Shown: piece after piece, positions 22,746 through 32,890 of the stretch
Numbering within the stretch: the stretch's first letter is position 1
Layout: the number at the start of each line of letters is the position of its first letter
NCBI RefSeq assembly: GCF_029867415.1
Contig: NC_081182.1
Span: 13,204,497 to 13,268,496, forward strand
DNA: 64,000 bases
DNA from: Vicia villosa
Taxonomy: Eukaryota; Streptophyta; Magnoliopsida; Fabales; Fabaceae
Direction: 5' to 3'
Notes under the pieces: model-generated
The model's database searches: none
The model's input: only the letters and a program-made list of their open reading frames with translations
Told to the model about the DNA's origin: nothing
Made by a program: the position numbers and the translations under genes

Positions 22746-24074
22746 TGCCAAAATGTAGTTATTTTGTGTATGTAAATAGTGGCACTTATCGATACTTTTT
22801 GTTAATACCGTTTGAATAATTCCCCGTTTTTGTGTAAATTCGCATACTTTGAGTTTTATTATGTTTTTGTGTAAATATGTACCGTTTGATAGTTTTGTTG
22901 TATTTTTGTAGATTTTTCTGCGTTGTCGGAGCCTCGAGGAATAAAGTGTCGAAGACACGCTGCGGACTCGTTTTGAAGAAATAAAATCTGCTATTCCGGT
23001 GTAGCTTGCGTCGCACGCTGAAGGAGAAAAAGAAATAATTCAGGCAGAAGTTTGGGCGCGTCGCGTGCTTTGAGGGCGCATCGCGCGCTAGGGCGGTTTG
23101 GTACATAAGTGAGAGGGCGTGGCGCGCGCTCTACGATTTCAATTTTTGTATAAGTAGAAAACTCAGATTTTTTAGGGTTTTTTATCATCTATTTCCCCCT
23201 TTGAGTGGCTCTGATCCATTTTTTATAGTTTAGAGGCTTAGGAAACACCATTGGGTACAAAATTATGTGGATTGGCTATGGATTTGTCTCGATTGCCTTG
23301 ACACGGTGAGAGTTTCCGGTTCATCTTCTTTCTTCCCTATGTTTCATTCCAATGGTGGATTTTGTATGTATATTTCTACTCTTATTGTATGTACATTTGT
23401 CGACCATGGGATCGTTTATATATTCGCTTTACAAATCATCATTGTTGTTGTTCTTGATCTTTTTGCTTAAATGCTTCGGATTTGTGTTGTTGTAGAAATG
23501 GACACCATAGATCTTGATTAGGAATGATATATGTTAGTTTCTAGGTTTCAGACATGGATTTAGAGCTAATAACCGTAATGGGTATCGAGTTTAATGCCTC
23601 CGTGTTGTTTGCGTCAGTTGAGAAATCACTGATGTGAATAGTGCAGTTGAGCTTTCGTCGGTGTTTTAGACATGGACACTGATGTGGCATCTCGATTGAT
23701 GCCTGGTGATTTTGATGCGTATTGTGAGTGTGTTGCGACAAGATCTTCCGATTTAATTATTCGACGTGTAGAACGAAATGCAATTTCATAACTATTTCTC
23801 TTAGACTATTGAGATTGTTTATTTGCTTTTATTTACTTTTCCAGCATTTACTTTCCGCACCCAAATCATGAAACTTAGAACGCGAGATAGTCGAACGGAA
23901 GTTTTTCTCACCAATCTCTGTGGACTACGATACGATATAACCTATATCACCCGGTAATAAATAATACCTATTACTTTTTGCTTGCCGCTTTACCGCTTCA
24001 ACAATGGTGAATTTAGCTATCCGCATATTTGGATAAAAACCAAAAAAGTCAGTTCTCCCACCGTATTACCGAAC
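22746..24074 (+). repeat. LTR family C, remainder of 5' LTR of a decayed Ogre-like element
   Basis: Continuing from TGATAAG at 19500, it runs to just before the primer-binding site at 24075; the exact 3' end is unclear. A hairpin pairs ATAAGTGCCA (22741-22750) with TGGCACTTAT (22780-22789). A GC-rich block with repeated GCGTCGCG/GGCGCGCGCT motifs lies at 23040-23135. A TATA-like TATAAGTA is at 23149-23156. It lacks the double hairpin found in families A and B. Confidence 0.55.
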
Positions 24075-24093
24075 TGGCGACTCTGCTGGGGAT
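24075..24093 (+). other. Primer-binding site, Ogre type
   Basis: TGGCGACTCTGCTGGGGAT directly follows the LTR. This agrees with the tRNA-Arg-complementary site I know from Ogre elements. It anchors the following ORF1 and gag relics as one element. Confidence 0.7.
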
Positions 24094-24710
24094 CTGCTTA
24101 AAAAGGATGGGTTACCTTAGAGTTTAGATCACTTCTAATTGCTTTAAATTGCTTAACTTGATTGCTTCATTTTTAAAGAGTTGTTTGGTATTTACTTGTG
24201 TGAAAGATCCTACACCCGGATCTAGTGATACCTTAGGTAAGTGACAATAGATCATGGAGACTATACGGCATGTACCGATATGGTTGATATGATGGTCACA
24301 ATCTTTTAGAACCCTAGTTAACTCATCTTTAGCCATTAGAAGGTAGTGAGATAGTCGGCTTTGGTGCAGTCTGAAGTTGGTTGATACTCGAGGTTACGCT
24401 CATTGAGATTCGACTTTAGGGATATTTTGGTCGGCCATTCGGGTGTCACTAAAATAAAGCCTGCGAGAAATATTTGTGATATGAGTCTCTTAGAACCCGG
24501 TTACTATTATAGGACAGGTTGAGCCAACTAAACCTCAGTGGGGAAGGGTACTTACCTTTGGACTTCATGCAAGCCTTTAAACTTAAGGCTATTGTGTGAA
24601 TTTCTTGTGTTTGCTATTAACATGTACATGACATCATAACATCATAACATATCATTTTCACTAACCATTTCAAGGACCGAGGAATTTATCGTTGTTCTTT
24701 GTTGCAGGTC

Positions 24711-26054
24711 ATGGCTTCCGTTCCTAGAAATTTCATCTGAATCAACTTTATAAGGGTTCCTTCCCATCTTAAATAATTGGCCTTAATGGTTCCTGAAAAC
24801 TCTCAATTCACCAAAAGGCATGGTTATCTACTCAGTTTGGTTACCTCAGGTTTTTAAGAAGACATGATGAGAGTCCTGTTCCAGTTCGTTGATCTCAGGC
24901 ACCACTGTTTCACCTTCCAAGATTACCAGTTGGTACCTACAATGGAAGAGTTCTCTAAGCTACTTCGTATACCCATTATTGATCAGGTATCCTTCACAGG
25001 TTTAGAGAATGTTCCAAAACCTGAAGTTATTGCAGCAGCCTTACATATGAAAAAGTCAGACATTGTGTCTAATTGGGAAACAAGGATTGGAGTCAAAGGT
25101 TTTCTTGCTATGTTCCTGATCGAGAAAGCTCGATTGTTCCTAAGTGATATGAGTTATCATGCTTTTGAGGAGGTATTGGATTTGTTGATATATGGTTTGG
25201 TGTTGTTCCTTAATCCAGATTAGCTCATAGATGTGCATGCTATCAAAATATTCTTGACTCACAACCCGATACCTACTTTCCTTGGAGACATTCTGCACTT
25301 GCTTCACACTCATACCATTAAGGAGCGAGGGACTCTCATGTGTTGCATACCTCTACTATTCAGGTGGTTTATTTCGCACCTTCCCCGATCAGTGTTAAAG
25401 AATGAATAAAGGATGCAGTGGTCTCGAAGGATAATGTCACTCTCCCATTCAAATATCCATTGGTGTGCCCGATCTCAAGAGGACATCACTATTATTGATC
25501 ATTGTAGGGAACTCCCTAATGTGCCACTCCTTGGCATTATGGGAGGTATCACTTATAATCCTTCTTTAGCTCTGCGCCAATTTGGTTACGCTTGAGGGGA
25601 TGGTCCTCATGACATGAATATGCAGGGTATTGTGTTCGATTACAAAGATGATCCTCAAGGTTACCGTCAAAGGTTTATACGCGCATGGAATAATGTGTAT
25701 AAGGTTGCTAGAAAGACATTGGGACAAAAGAACTTCATTCCTTTGGGGCCTTACCCCAGGCGGGTGTGCACTCGTGCTCGAGATCTTACTATGCCATATC
25801 TCGTTGTCTTGCCAGTGATTATTGAACCTGAGTTTGAAGGAGATTTTCCTTAAGTTATTATTCATCCAGACATGCATACTAATCTTGAAGAGCTACAAAA
25901 ATCTTGGATTCAACTGAAAGAGGAAAGAGATACCTTTGAGACTCAGTTCTATGCCAGTTAAAAGAAGGTGTTGGAGCTCACAAAGCAACTTCACAAAGAA
26001 CACAACATTAATGCATATGTTGGCACAAAGAGAAGGCATCCATGGGAGACCTAA
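24711..26054 (+). pseudogene. Ogre-type ORF1 relic (DUF7745-like)
   Basis: Starting at ATG 24711 (MASVPRNFI then TGA), successive frames give MRVLFQFVDLRHHCFTFQDY, PTMEEFSKLLRIPI, then the conserved MQWSRRIMSLSHSNIHWCAR and LPNVPLLGIMGGITYNPSLA blocks. Next come LRQFGYA and FDYKDDPQGYRQRFIRAWNN. A coiled-coil-like tail (LEELQKSWIQLKEERDTFET) near 25880-25945 ends at a TAA about 26054. This is the extra open reading frame upstream of gag that distinguishes Ogre elements. Several stops and frameshifts show it is dead. The function of ORF1 is unknown. Confidence 0.75.
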
Positions 26055-26296
26055 TAAGCTTTTATTATTTGTTATTATAACTTGTTCTTGTTTCTCTTTC
26101 CTTGTAAGTCCAAAGTGGCAGTGATAACTATAACTTGATAATTACTAATAAAAGTTTCTCTTTCATTTTGTTTAAACAAAGTTAAATTATCGAGGTCCTT
26201 GAAAACATTGCATATGCATTTGCATACCATTCATAACACTGCATAACAGGTTTCCACAACGGGTTTCTCATCTTCTTGCTATTTATTTCAGCCGAA

Positions 26297-27592
26297 ATGG
26301 CTCTCGAACAGACTGTCAAAGATCTCCAGGCCCAAAATGCTCAGTTCCAAGAGATGCTCCTAAGCTTAGCCAAAGGGCATGAAGAACTTAAGGCGCTCAT
26401 CTCCAATAAGGGGAAGAAGAAGAAGACTAAGAAACAAGTTGGTCTCCTCAATATGGGAAGAAGATTCAAAGGTCAGATTAAGCAGGTTAAGGACCTTGAG
26501 ATCCCTGTAGACAGTGACAATGACCAGGAAGATAATGCTAGCATCAAGACTGAGGTGAAAAGCAACCATGGTTCTGGCAAACCCTCTGAGGAAGAAGGGG
26601 AGTATTACTATGAAGACGAATATTACCAACATGCCGATAAGAAGTACAAGCTTTTAGAAGAGCGTCTGGAGGCTATGGAAATTCAGAAAGTGCCTGGTCT
26701 GAATTTTGAGAAAATAGGTTTAGTTTTAGGGGTTGTCATCCCTCCTAATTTCAAAACTCCAACTTTTGCTAAGTACGGTGGTGTTTCTTGTCCTAAGCTG
26801 CACTTGAGGTCTTATGTGCGGAAGATTCAGCCTCATACTACTGATAAGAAACTGTGGGTTCATTTCTTTCAAGAGAGTCTGTCTGGAATGTAGTTGGAAT
26901 GGTTCTATCAGCTATAAGGGACCAATATTCATACGTGGGAAGATTTGGTTGCCACTTTCTACAAGCAATACCAGTACAATGTTGACTTCGCACCAACCCG
27001 TATGCAGTTTCAGAATATGTCCATGGGTTCTAATGAATGTTTCAAAGAGTACAGCCAGAAATGGAGAGATATGGCAGGCAGTGTTCAACCTCCTTTAACT
27101 GACAGGGAGTTGGTTGATATGTTCATGAGCACACTAACCGGTCCTTTCTATAGGAATTTACTTGGAAGCTTGCAACCGGTTTCACCAATCTGATAATGAC
27201 AGGGAGCGCGTTGAAGGTGGAATTTGAAGTGGTAAAATCTAAGCAACTACATCTTCTGGTACTATAAAGAAGTTGTTTAATGGGAAAAAGGAGTCCAATG
27301 TTGTGAACGGACGGAAAGCTCCAAATAAGAATGATCGCAACCAATCTGTGGGAGATTTTTTGATCTCTAATCCTACACCTATGCAACAAAATCAACAACA
27401 AAATAATTAGCATAACCAGGACGCACCCAGCAGGCAATTTACAAAGATCAGCATGTTGTTGGCTCAGGCGTTGCAACACATGTTGAAAGCGGAGCTAATT
27501 ACATTGAAAGATCCTCCTCAGAATCCCAATACTTCCTCTCCTCGCTACAGTCTAAATGCAAGGTGTGCATATCAAAATACTCTTGGCTACTA
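26297..27592 (+). pseudogene. Ogre-type gag relic, truncated in the zinc knuckle
   Basis: ATG at 26297 (MALEQTVKDLQAQNAQFQEM) opens a coiled-coil start. A long acidic/Tyr-rich linker (EEEGEYYYEDEYYQ) follows, then the capsid-like gag core: PNFKTPTFAKYGGVSCPKLH, QYQYNVDFAPTRMQFQNMS and ELVDMFMSTLTGPFYRNLLG. In-frame stops are at 26891-26893 and about 26918, and a frameshift lies near 27185. The C-terminal part (LLAQALQHMLKAELITL) ends inside the knuckle motif as CAYQNTLGY at about 27592. There the sequence switches to the downstream flank of an AHL gene. Protease and pol are absent. Confidence 0.75.
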
Positions 27593-27670
27593 AATACTCA
27601 TATTTGAACTCAATAATATCCATCTGAATTATGAGCCTCCCACCTTAGTTAATTAATTCAATAACATATG
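27593..27670. other. Left flank of the array insertion, AHL downstream sequence
   Basis: This stretch (TACTCATATTTGAACTCAAT onward) is also found, diverged, at 55230-55305, where it runs uninterrupted into AHL downstream sequence. It ends ATATG (27666-27670), the left target-site duplicate of the array. Confidence 0.7.
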
Positions 27671-28359
27671 TGTCATACCCCAATTTTTGACCCTAAGATC
27701 CTGTATCATTCATATCCCAATCATTAATCAAGAGCTTCACTTGGAAGTTTTGTTTGTGGTGTTGCACTCACCTCATCAATAAGAGGGACCATCAAGCACC
27801 AATGATTGTTTACCTTGTATGCATATTATACTAACCCAAATACCAAAAATATTTCTTTGTTTCTTTGTAGGCTTTTGTTTTGTAGGTACCAAGCCAAGAC
27901 ATGCAATAAACAAGGCATTTTTCACATTTTTGACTGATGAAATCGATTTCCCTACTGGGTAAATCGATTTCCCTGCAGCAATCTTCAACAAAATCACATT
28001 CTGGACAGCATGAAATCGATTTCCCTCCTGGGTAAATCGATTTCCCTAGTGTATTTTGCGCCAAATTCTCTTCTGGAACAGAGTGAAATCGATTTCACTC
28101 CTGGGGAAATCGATTTCCTTAAGGCGAAATTCAAAAAAAATAGAGAGGGAAGCTTGATTTGATTTTGGCACCTATTTTCTTTGACCATATTTGTCATTTC
28201 ACCAATTTTCCACCTCATCAAAATAATTTTCTTCATTAAACCCACTTAAACCCCATTTTACCACTTTTTACCATTTAATTGCCACTTTAATCACCAATTA
28301 AACACAAGCTAATTACCAAATGCAAAAAGACCAAACTACCACTACTCTTGCTCTCATCC

Positions 28360-28367
28360 TATAAATA
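28360..28367 (+). promoter_or_regulatory. TATA box, LTR1
   Basis: CCTATAAATAGAGCCC, about 690 bp from the LTR start, implies transcription from about 28395. The identical box occurs in LTR2 and LTR3. Confidence 0.65.
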
Positions 28368-28984
28368 GAGCCCACTACTCTCTCATTTCTCAAGCTTGGA
28401 GAGCCAAAAAACCCCTTGCAATTTCTCTCCTCATCCCTACCAAATTCACCAAAGCTTTTTGTTCTTTCATAAAGTTTGTGAGTCACACCTTGAACCTCAC
28501 AAACTTTGAGCTAAACCACCATCTATTTCACTCTTTTTTCTTCAATTGTTGAGAGATCAAGATTTGTGTTGGTGATTCTTGAAGTAGATCTAAGTTTTGT
28601 TCAAGATTTGGTAATTTTCTTCATCCTTTTTGTATATCACAATGTGATTCTTTGTTGTTTGTGTTCAATGCATCTTTGATGCTATATTGGTGCTATTTGT
28701 TGGTGATTTGATGGAAAATTCGTGCTCTAATTGATGTGTGATCATAAGGTGTTTGTATGTTTGCTTAAGTCAAGTTTTATGCCTCCTAATGCTGATTTTT
28801 TGAATGCTGTGTGCAGGAAATCGATTTCCCTCTGTAGGAAATCGATTTCCACCTTATTTTTTTTCAAAATTTGAACTCCGCACTCAGGAAATCGATTTCC
28901 TACAGAGGTAAATCGATTTCCTGCTGGCAGAATGTGTTTTTTTGCCTTTTTTGTGCTTGTTTTGGCTTCTTTCTTCCTACACTT

Positions 28985-29061
28985 CATTAATATCATTGGA
29001 TCTAGGGTGTTGATAGGTTTGAAATGACCTAATCCACCAAAATGGATGAATGATATTAATG
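28985..29061 (+). other. Stem-loop with conserved loop, LTR copy
   Basis: Arms CATTAATATCATT (28985-28997) and AATGATATTAATG (29049-29061) pair perfectly around a 51-nt loop starting GGATCTAGGGTGTTGAT and ending CCACCAAAATGGATG. Identical copies are at 38879-38955 and 48544-48620. The solo LTR has two relatives near 20660-20740 and 20785-20865. Confidence 0.7.
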
Positions 29062-30862
29062 ATAGTGTGAGTTGATTATCTTTTGTGTTTTCATTCTTAT
29101 TTTCATCTTATCTTTCTTTTGATCGATGAAAGTCTTGACATCTTGAGGATTCTATGGATTCTTGATGAAGACTAGATCAATTTGTTTTCATTCTTATTTT
29201 CATCTTACTTTCTTTTGATCGATGAAAGTCTTAATATCTTGAGAATTCTATGGATTCTTGATAAAGACTAGATCAATTTATGTTTCCATTCTTATCTCTT
29301 TCTTCTTGTTTTCTTTGATCGATGAAAGTCTTAATATCTTGAGAATTCTATGGATTCTTGATAAAGGCTAGATCATTTCTTCTTCTCCTTCTTATTTCTT
29401 TTGATTGACGATCTTGATACATGGAGAGTTCTCCTACATTTGTCCCGACTCGATAAAAGATCAAATATGGAAGAGAATTGTATGCGGTTGATTTATGACT
29501 TATGGAAATTTATCGTGTAGTCGCTATGATTTTATCAAGCTTCTGATAAGTTTCCATTGACCTTAAATCCGAGTACATCATTCACTCACCATCGATCTTC
29601 ATTACTAACTTTGATAACATACTTGACAAGTTTCAAGATGGTTATCTTTAACATCTAACAACTAACTTTAATTTCCGCCATTTATTATACCGCTCTTTAT
29701 ATTTCTCGCTTTATCGCTTTATTTTATCATTTCATCATATTTACATTCCGCCATTTTCTCTTTGTCCATTTGGACGTTTATAATTCCGCTATTTTCTCTT
29801 TGTCCACTTGGACATATGTTTATGCTTCCGCAATTTTCCTTTTGTCCACTTGGACCATACTTTACTTTTATGCTAAAACACTAATAAACAACCAAAATCT
29901 AAAAAACACATAAGGCTCTCTTTGGACTATTGGTTACTATCCCTAGCATTTTGGAGACTCGGACTTATAGACCTAGTGCCTCTGGACTCTTATTCTGTTA
30001 TTACTCTGCTGTTATTCTGTCTGTCTGGCATTGGATTGTTGTCTGTTTGTATGTGCAGGTATTTCCTTGAAAGCCCTTGATGGTTAATTCCAAGGCATTG
30101 AGATAAGGATTTTACCCGAAAACAGCCGTTACTCTGCCTGATTTTCGTCAGAATCTTAATGTGCTTAATGAAAAGTGGTGCTAAGACAATAAGTTCATCT
30201 GGATCCCCAAGTGTTAATGTGTTGGTATTGATAAGTCCAAAGGATGGGAAATCTACCTTGACCCTTAATGTCAAGTGTTGGCTTCTTATTTCGGTTAGAC
30301 CGTTTCTTTCCTTAGCTTTTATTTTACGCAATAGGATAGCCTCTTCATCTCCTCCCATTCTTAAATTTTCAAAATCTTCTCCCTTTTTCAAAAACCTTCT
30401 TATGTTTGCAACCTTTTCAAAACCTTTTTCTCAAAAAAATATCTTTCGCCCTTAGTGGCTTTTCTTCGAAAGTTTAGACACCGTTAATCGTCGAAACGAG
30501 TGGTTATACCCCACGATTTTGAAATTGATTGATATAATGAGATCTTTTTCGCGTGAGAGAGCTAGTGGCATACTCGTCGATTTTATCCGAGTTGGAGCCC
30601 TTCTTTCATTAGCGATGCAAAGAACTCGTTTGTTCTCATGCTCAAGATCAATGGCTGAGTATTTCTCTCCAACGACGATAAAGTGTTTATTCGTTTTTAA
30701 AACGTTTTTTCCCAAAAAAGCGGAACTACATTAGCTCTGACTTCTCCATTGCACCGAGGAGGTATGTAGGCCCAAGGCTTAACGCTTTGCCGAGCTTATT
30801 TTAAAAATAAAACAAACTCTTTTTTAGCACACACACACACACACAGATTTTCAAAAAGGTTC

Positions 30863-30911
30863 CCGTGGAGTACCACGGATATGAGGGGTGCTTTAAACCT
30901 TCCCCTCATAT
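30863..30911 (+). other. Double-hairpin module, LTR1
   Basis: Hairpin I is CCGTGG-AGTA-CCACGG (30863-30878). Hairpin II is ATATGAGGGG (30879-30888), loop TGCTTTAAACCTT, and CCCCTCATAT (30902-30911). It lies about 165 nt before the LTR end. Confidence 0.8.
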
Positions 30912-31082
30912 AATCAACACCCGAACCTGAGATCTCTTTCTTGTTTTAAAAACAAAACTTTGGGTTTTACGTTCATTTCCCTTTTCCTTTGAAAAAATAA
31001 AGCGCGGTGGCGATTTCAAACGGAATATTGATTCGAGTCAATCTCATGGCTTCGATATCAGATTTTCCCCGCTACAGAAAAA

Positions 31083-31100
31083 TGGCGACTTCACTGGGGA
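31083..31100 (+). other. Primer-binding site, internal copy 1
   Basis: TGGCGACTTCACTGGGGA lies six bases after the end of LTR1. It is of the same type as the Ogre-like site at 24075. Confidence 0.75.
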
Positions 31101-32134
31101 TCTAGTTTTAAGTGTGTTAAGTCTATTTTTGTTTATCTGTGTGTTTTTATCTGTATATATTGTTGTGTGCTTTGTTTGTTTATTTTCCTTTTTTCTTTTT
31201 GGTGCTCAATGGTTCCTCTGTGATGAGACAAAGTTCTAACCCGAACTTTGGTGAGTAACTTGAGATAGGAGGTGGTAAGACCAATAGTCGCATGTCAGGA
31301 GCAATCCTTAACATGAGCGTCATATGGTGGAACCCCAATCAGTGGAGGCCTCATGGAAGGTAGTAGAGGTTGTTACGAATCATCGTGATAACGCTATTAC
31401 TTTCAATAGTGAGTGTCCGTAGAAGCTGAATGGCCTAGAACCTTTTTAACCAATCTAAGCCTTTTTTAGGATGTAGTGCAGAAACAAGATCAAGTACCAA
31501 TTTGAGCTTGTTGTCATGCGATACTACGCTCAGACGAGGTCTTTTTAGGCATATTATTGGCGCCCATGAGCAATTGTGCGTGCCAGTAATATCCGATAGA
31601 AGATTGAAAACTCTGGGAACCTTTGTAGAACCCGATTGGCAGGTACAAAATTCCCTAGATCATATCTTTTGGGATGGTTAGACCCATGGCTCCATGCTCG
31701 TGACGTCGAACCTTTGAACTATGATCTTATGTGACCTTGCATGCTCTTGATTGTGATTGATGCACAAACCATGCATTCATGCATTCATAAAAATGTCTTT
31801 CACAATTGGTTTTCAAGGAACTTAGAGGTCTTTCCTTGTAAACATCATAAGTTTCATCAAACTCAATGGATCTTGGGTGTTGATGGGGTGAAAACTCTAA
31901 TCCACCAAAATGGATGATTGATTTTGATGATAACTTAATCAAAGATTTAGTCTGATGTTTGAGTGTTTACAAGTTAATATCTTAAGTTCCTTGAAACTCA
32001 AATAATAATAAAAAAAACAAATTATTTGCATTGCATGCATCATTCTGCATTTGGTCCTGCTTTCTAAAGAAATTCTCCAGAGCCTTATTTCCTTTCTCCT
32101 GGTATCATCAGTACAACACTTTTACTAAGAAGAA
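31101..32134 (+). other. 5' leader of internal copy 1
   Basis: About 1 kb without coding capacity between the primer-binding site and the gag-like ATG. It contains a stem-loop at 31855-31929 with arms CATCAAACTCAAT and ATTGATTTTGATG (one mismatch). The loop is nearly the same as that of the LTR stem-loop at 28985-29061. Confidence 0.7.
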
Positions 32135-32890
32135 ATGGAAAGCATCAAACAAGAGATTCTTGAGCTCCGTGAAGAGGTGGTTACTCTGAAGGCTGGTATG
32201 GAGCATCTGACTGCTCTGGTCGAGGCTCTAGTTGCTGCCCAAGTCAATCCTCCTATGATGGAAGAAAGGATGGCAAAGGTCTTTCTTGAAACTCTGAACT
32301 CGTTCTTTCCCAAGGGGACGGTAGTCAGTACACCTGCTGACTTCCACAGGGAGGTGGATATGAAAGCGCTTCAAGAAAAGGATGTCCGAAAGGAATGTTT
32401 GTTTGAAGAAGGTAACTCAGCTGGTAGTGTGAAGAAGTTTGGTAATGACTTTTCAAAGAAGATAATCAGGGGAGGAAACAATCATCATCAACATCAGAAT
32501 GTTTCCTATGTCACTCCTGTATCCAATTCAGTTCATGCAATCCCAGATTATCAGCAGAGCACTCGTCAACAAGATTCTCCACTGAACGAGCAAAATCAAC
32601 CTCAAAAGGGGAATTTTGATCCTATCCCCATGACTTACGCAGAATTGTTCCCTGCTCTAGTTCATAAGAATTTGGTTCAGACAAGGTCACCACCTCCAAT
32701 TCCCGAGAAGATCCCTTGGTGGTACAATGCTAACGTCACTTGTGCTTTTCATCAGAATGCTCCTGGACATGACTTAGAGAATTGTTGGCCTCTAAAAAAT
32801 GAAGTTCAAAGATTAATCCATGCTGGTATTTTGACTTTCCAAGATGTTGGTTATGATGTTCAAGCCAATGCTTTGCCAAAGCATGATTGA
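32135..32890 (+). CDS. Gag-derived protein lacking the capsid core (copy 1)
   Basis: An uninterrupted 251-codon frame starts MESIKQEILELREEVVTLKA. Residues 1-45 look like a coiled coil, as at the start of Tat/Ogre gag. The middle is Gln/Asn/His-rich. Residues from about 160 (DPIPMTYAELFPALVHKNLV) match the gag C-terminal region. A zinc-knuckle variant follows: C203-x2-H206-x5-H212-x4-C217, with PGHDLENCWPLKNEV. The capsid-like block present in the older gag at 26700-27190 is missing, so this is an internally deleted gag. It is the only long frame in the element, and it is identical in copy 2. An RNA-binding role in packaging is an inference. Gag-only elements of this kind have been called TR-GAG. 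The start is well placed after a 1-kb leader. Confidence 0.75.
   Translation: MESIKQEILELREEVVTLKAGMEHLTALVEALVAAQVNPPMMEERMAKVFLETLNSFFPKGTVVSTPADFHREVDMKALQEKDVRKECLFEEGNSAGSVKKFGNDFSKKIIRGGNNHHQHQNVSYVTPVSNSVHAIPDYQQSTRQQDSPLNEQNQPQKGNFDPIPMTYAELFPALVHKNLVQTRSPPPIPEKIPWWYNANVTCAFHQNAPGHDLENCWPLKNEVQRLIHAGILTFQDVGYDVQANALPKHD

Larger units (their letters stand above)
27671..31076 (+). repeat. LTR1 of the array
   Basis: 3406 bp, TGTCATACCCC to CCCCGCTACA. It contains three palindrome pairs (27949-28118) upstream of the TATA box and two pairs downstream (28816-28921). A stem-loop is at 28985-29061, and three tandem units of about 98 bp (around TTTGATCGATGAAAGTCTTA) lie at 29090-29400. The double hairpin is at 30863-30911. 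It differs from LTR2 at only a handful of positions. Confidence 0.9.

Noticed and set aside
29990..30391. 133-codon minus-strand frame conserved in all three array LTRs
   Set aside because: The LTRs are nearly identical through recent duplication, so conservation is uninformative. The equivalent region of the solo LTR is frame-broken and no protein family is recognised.
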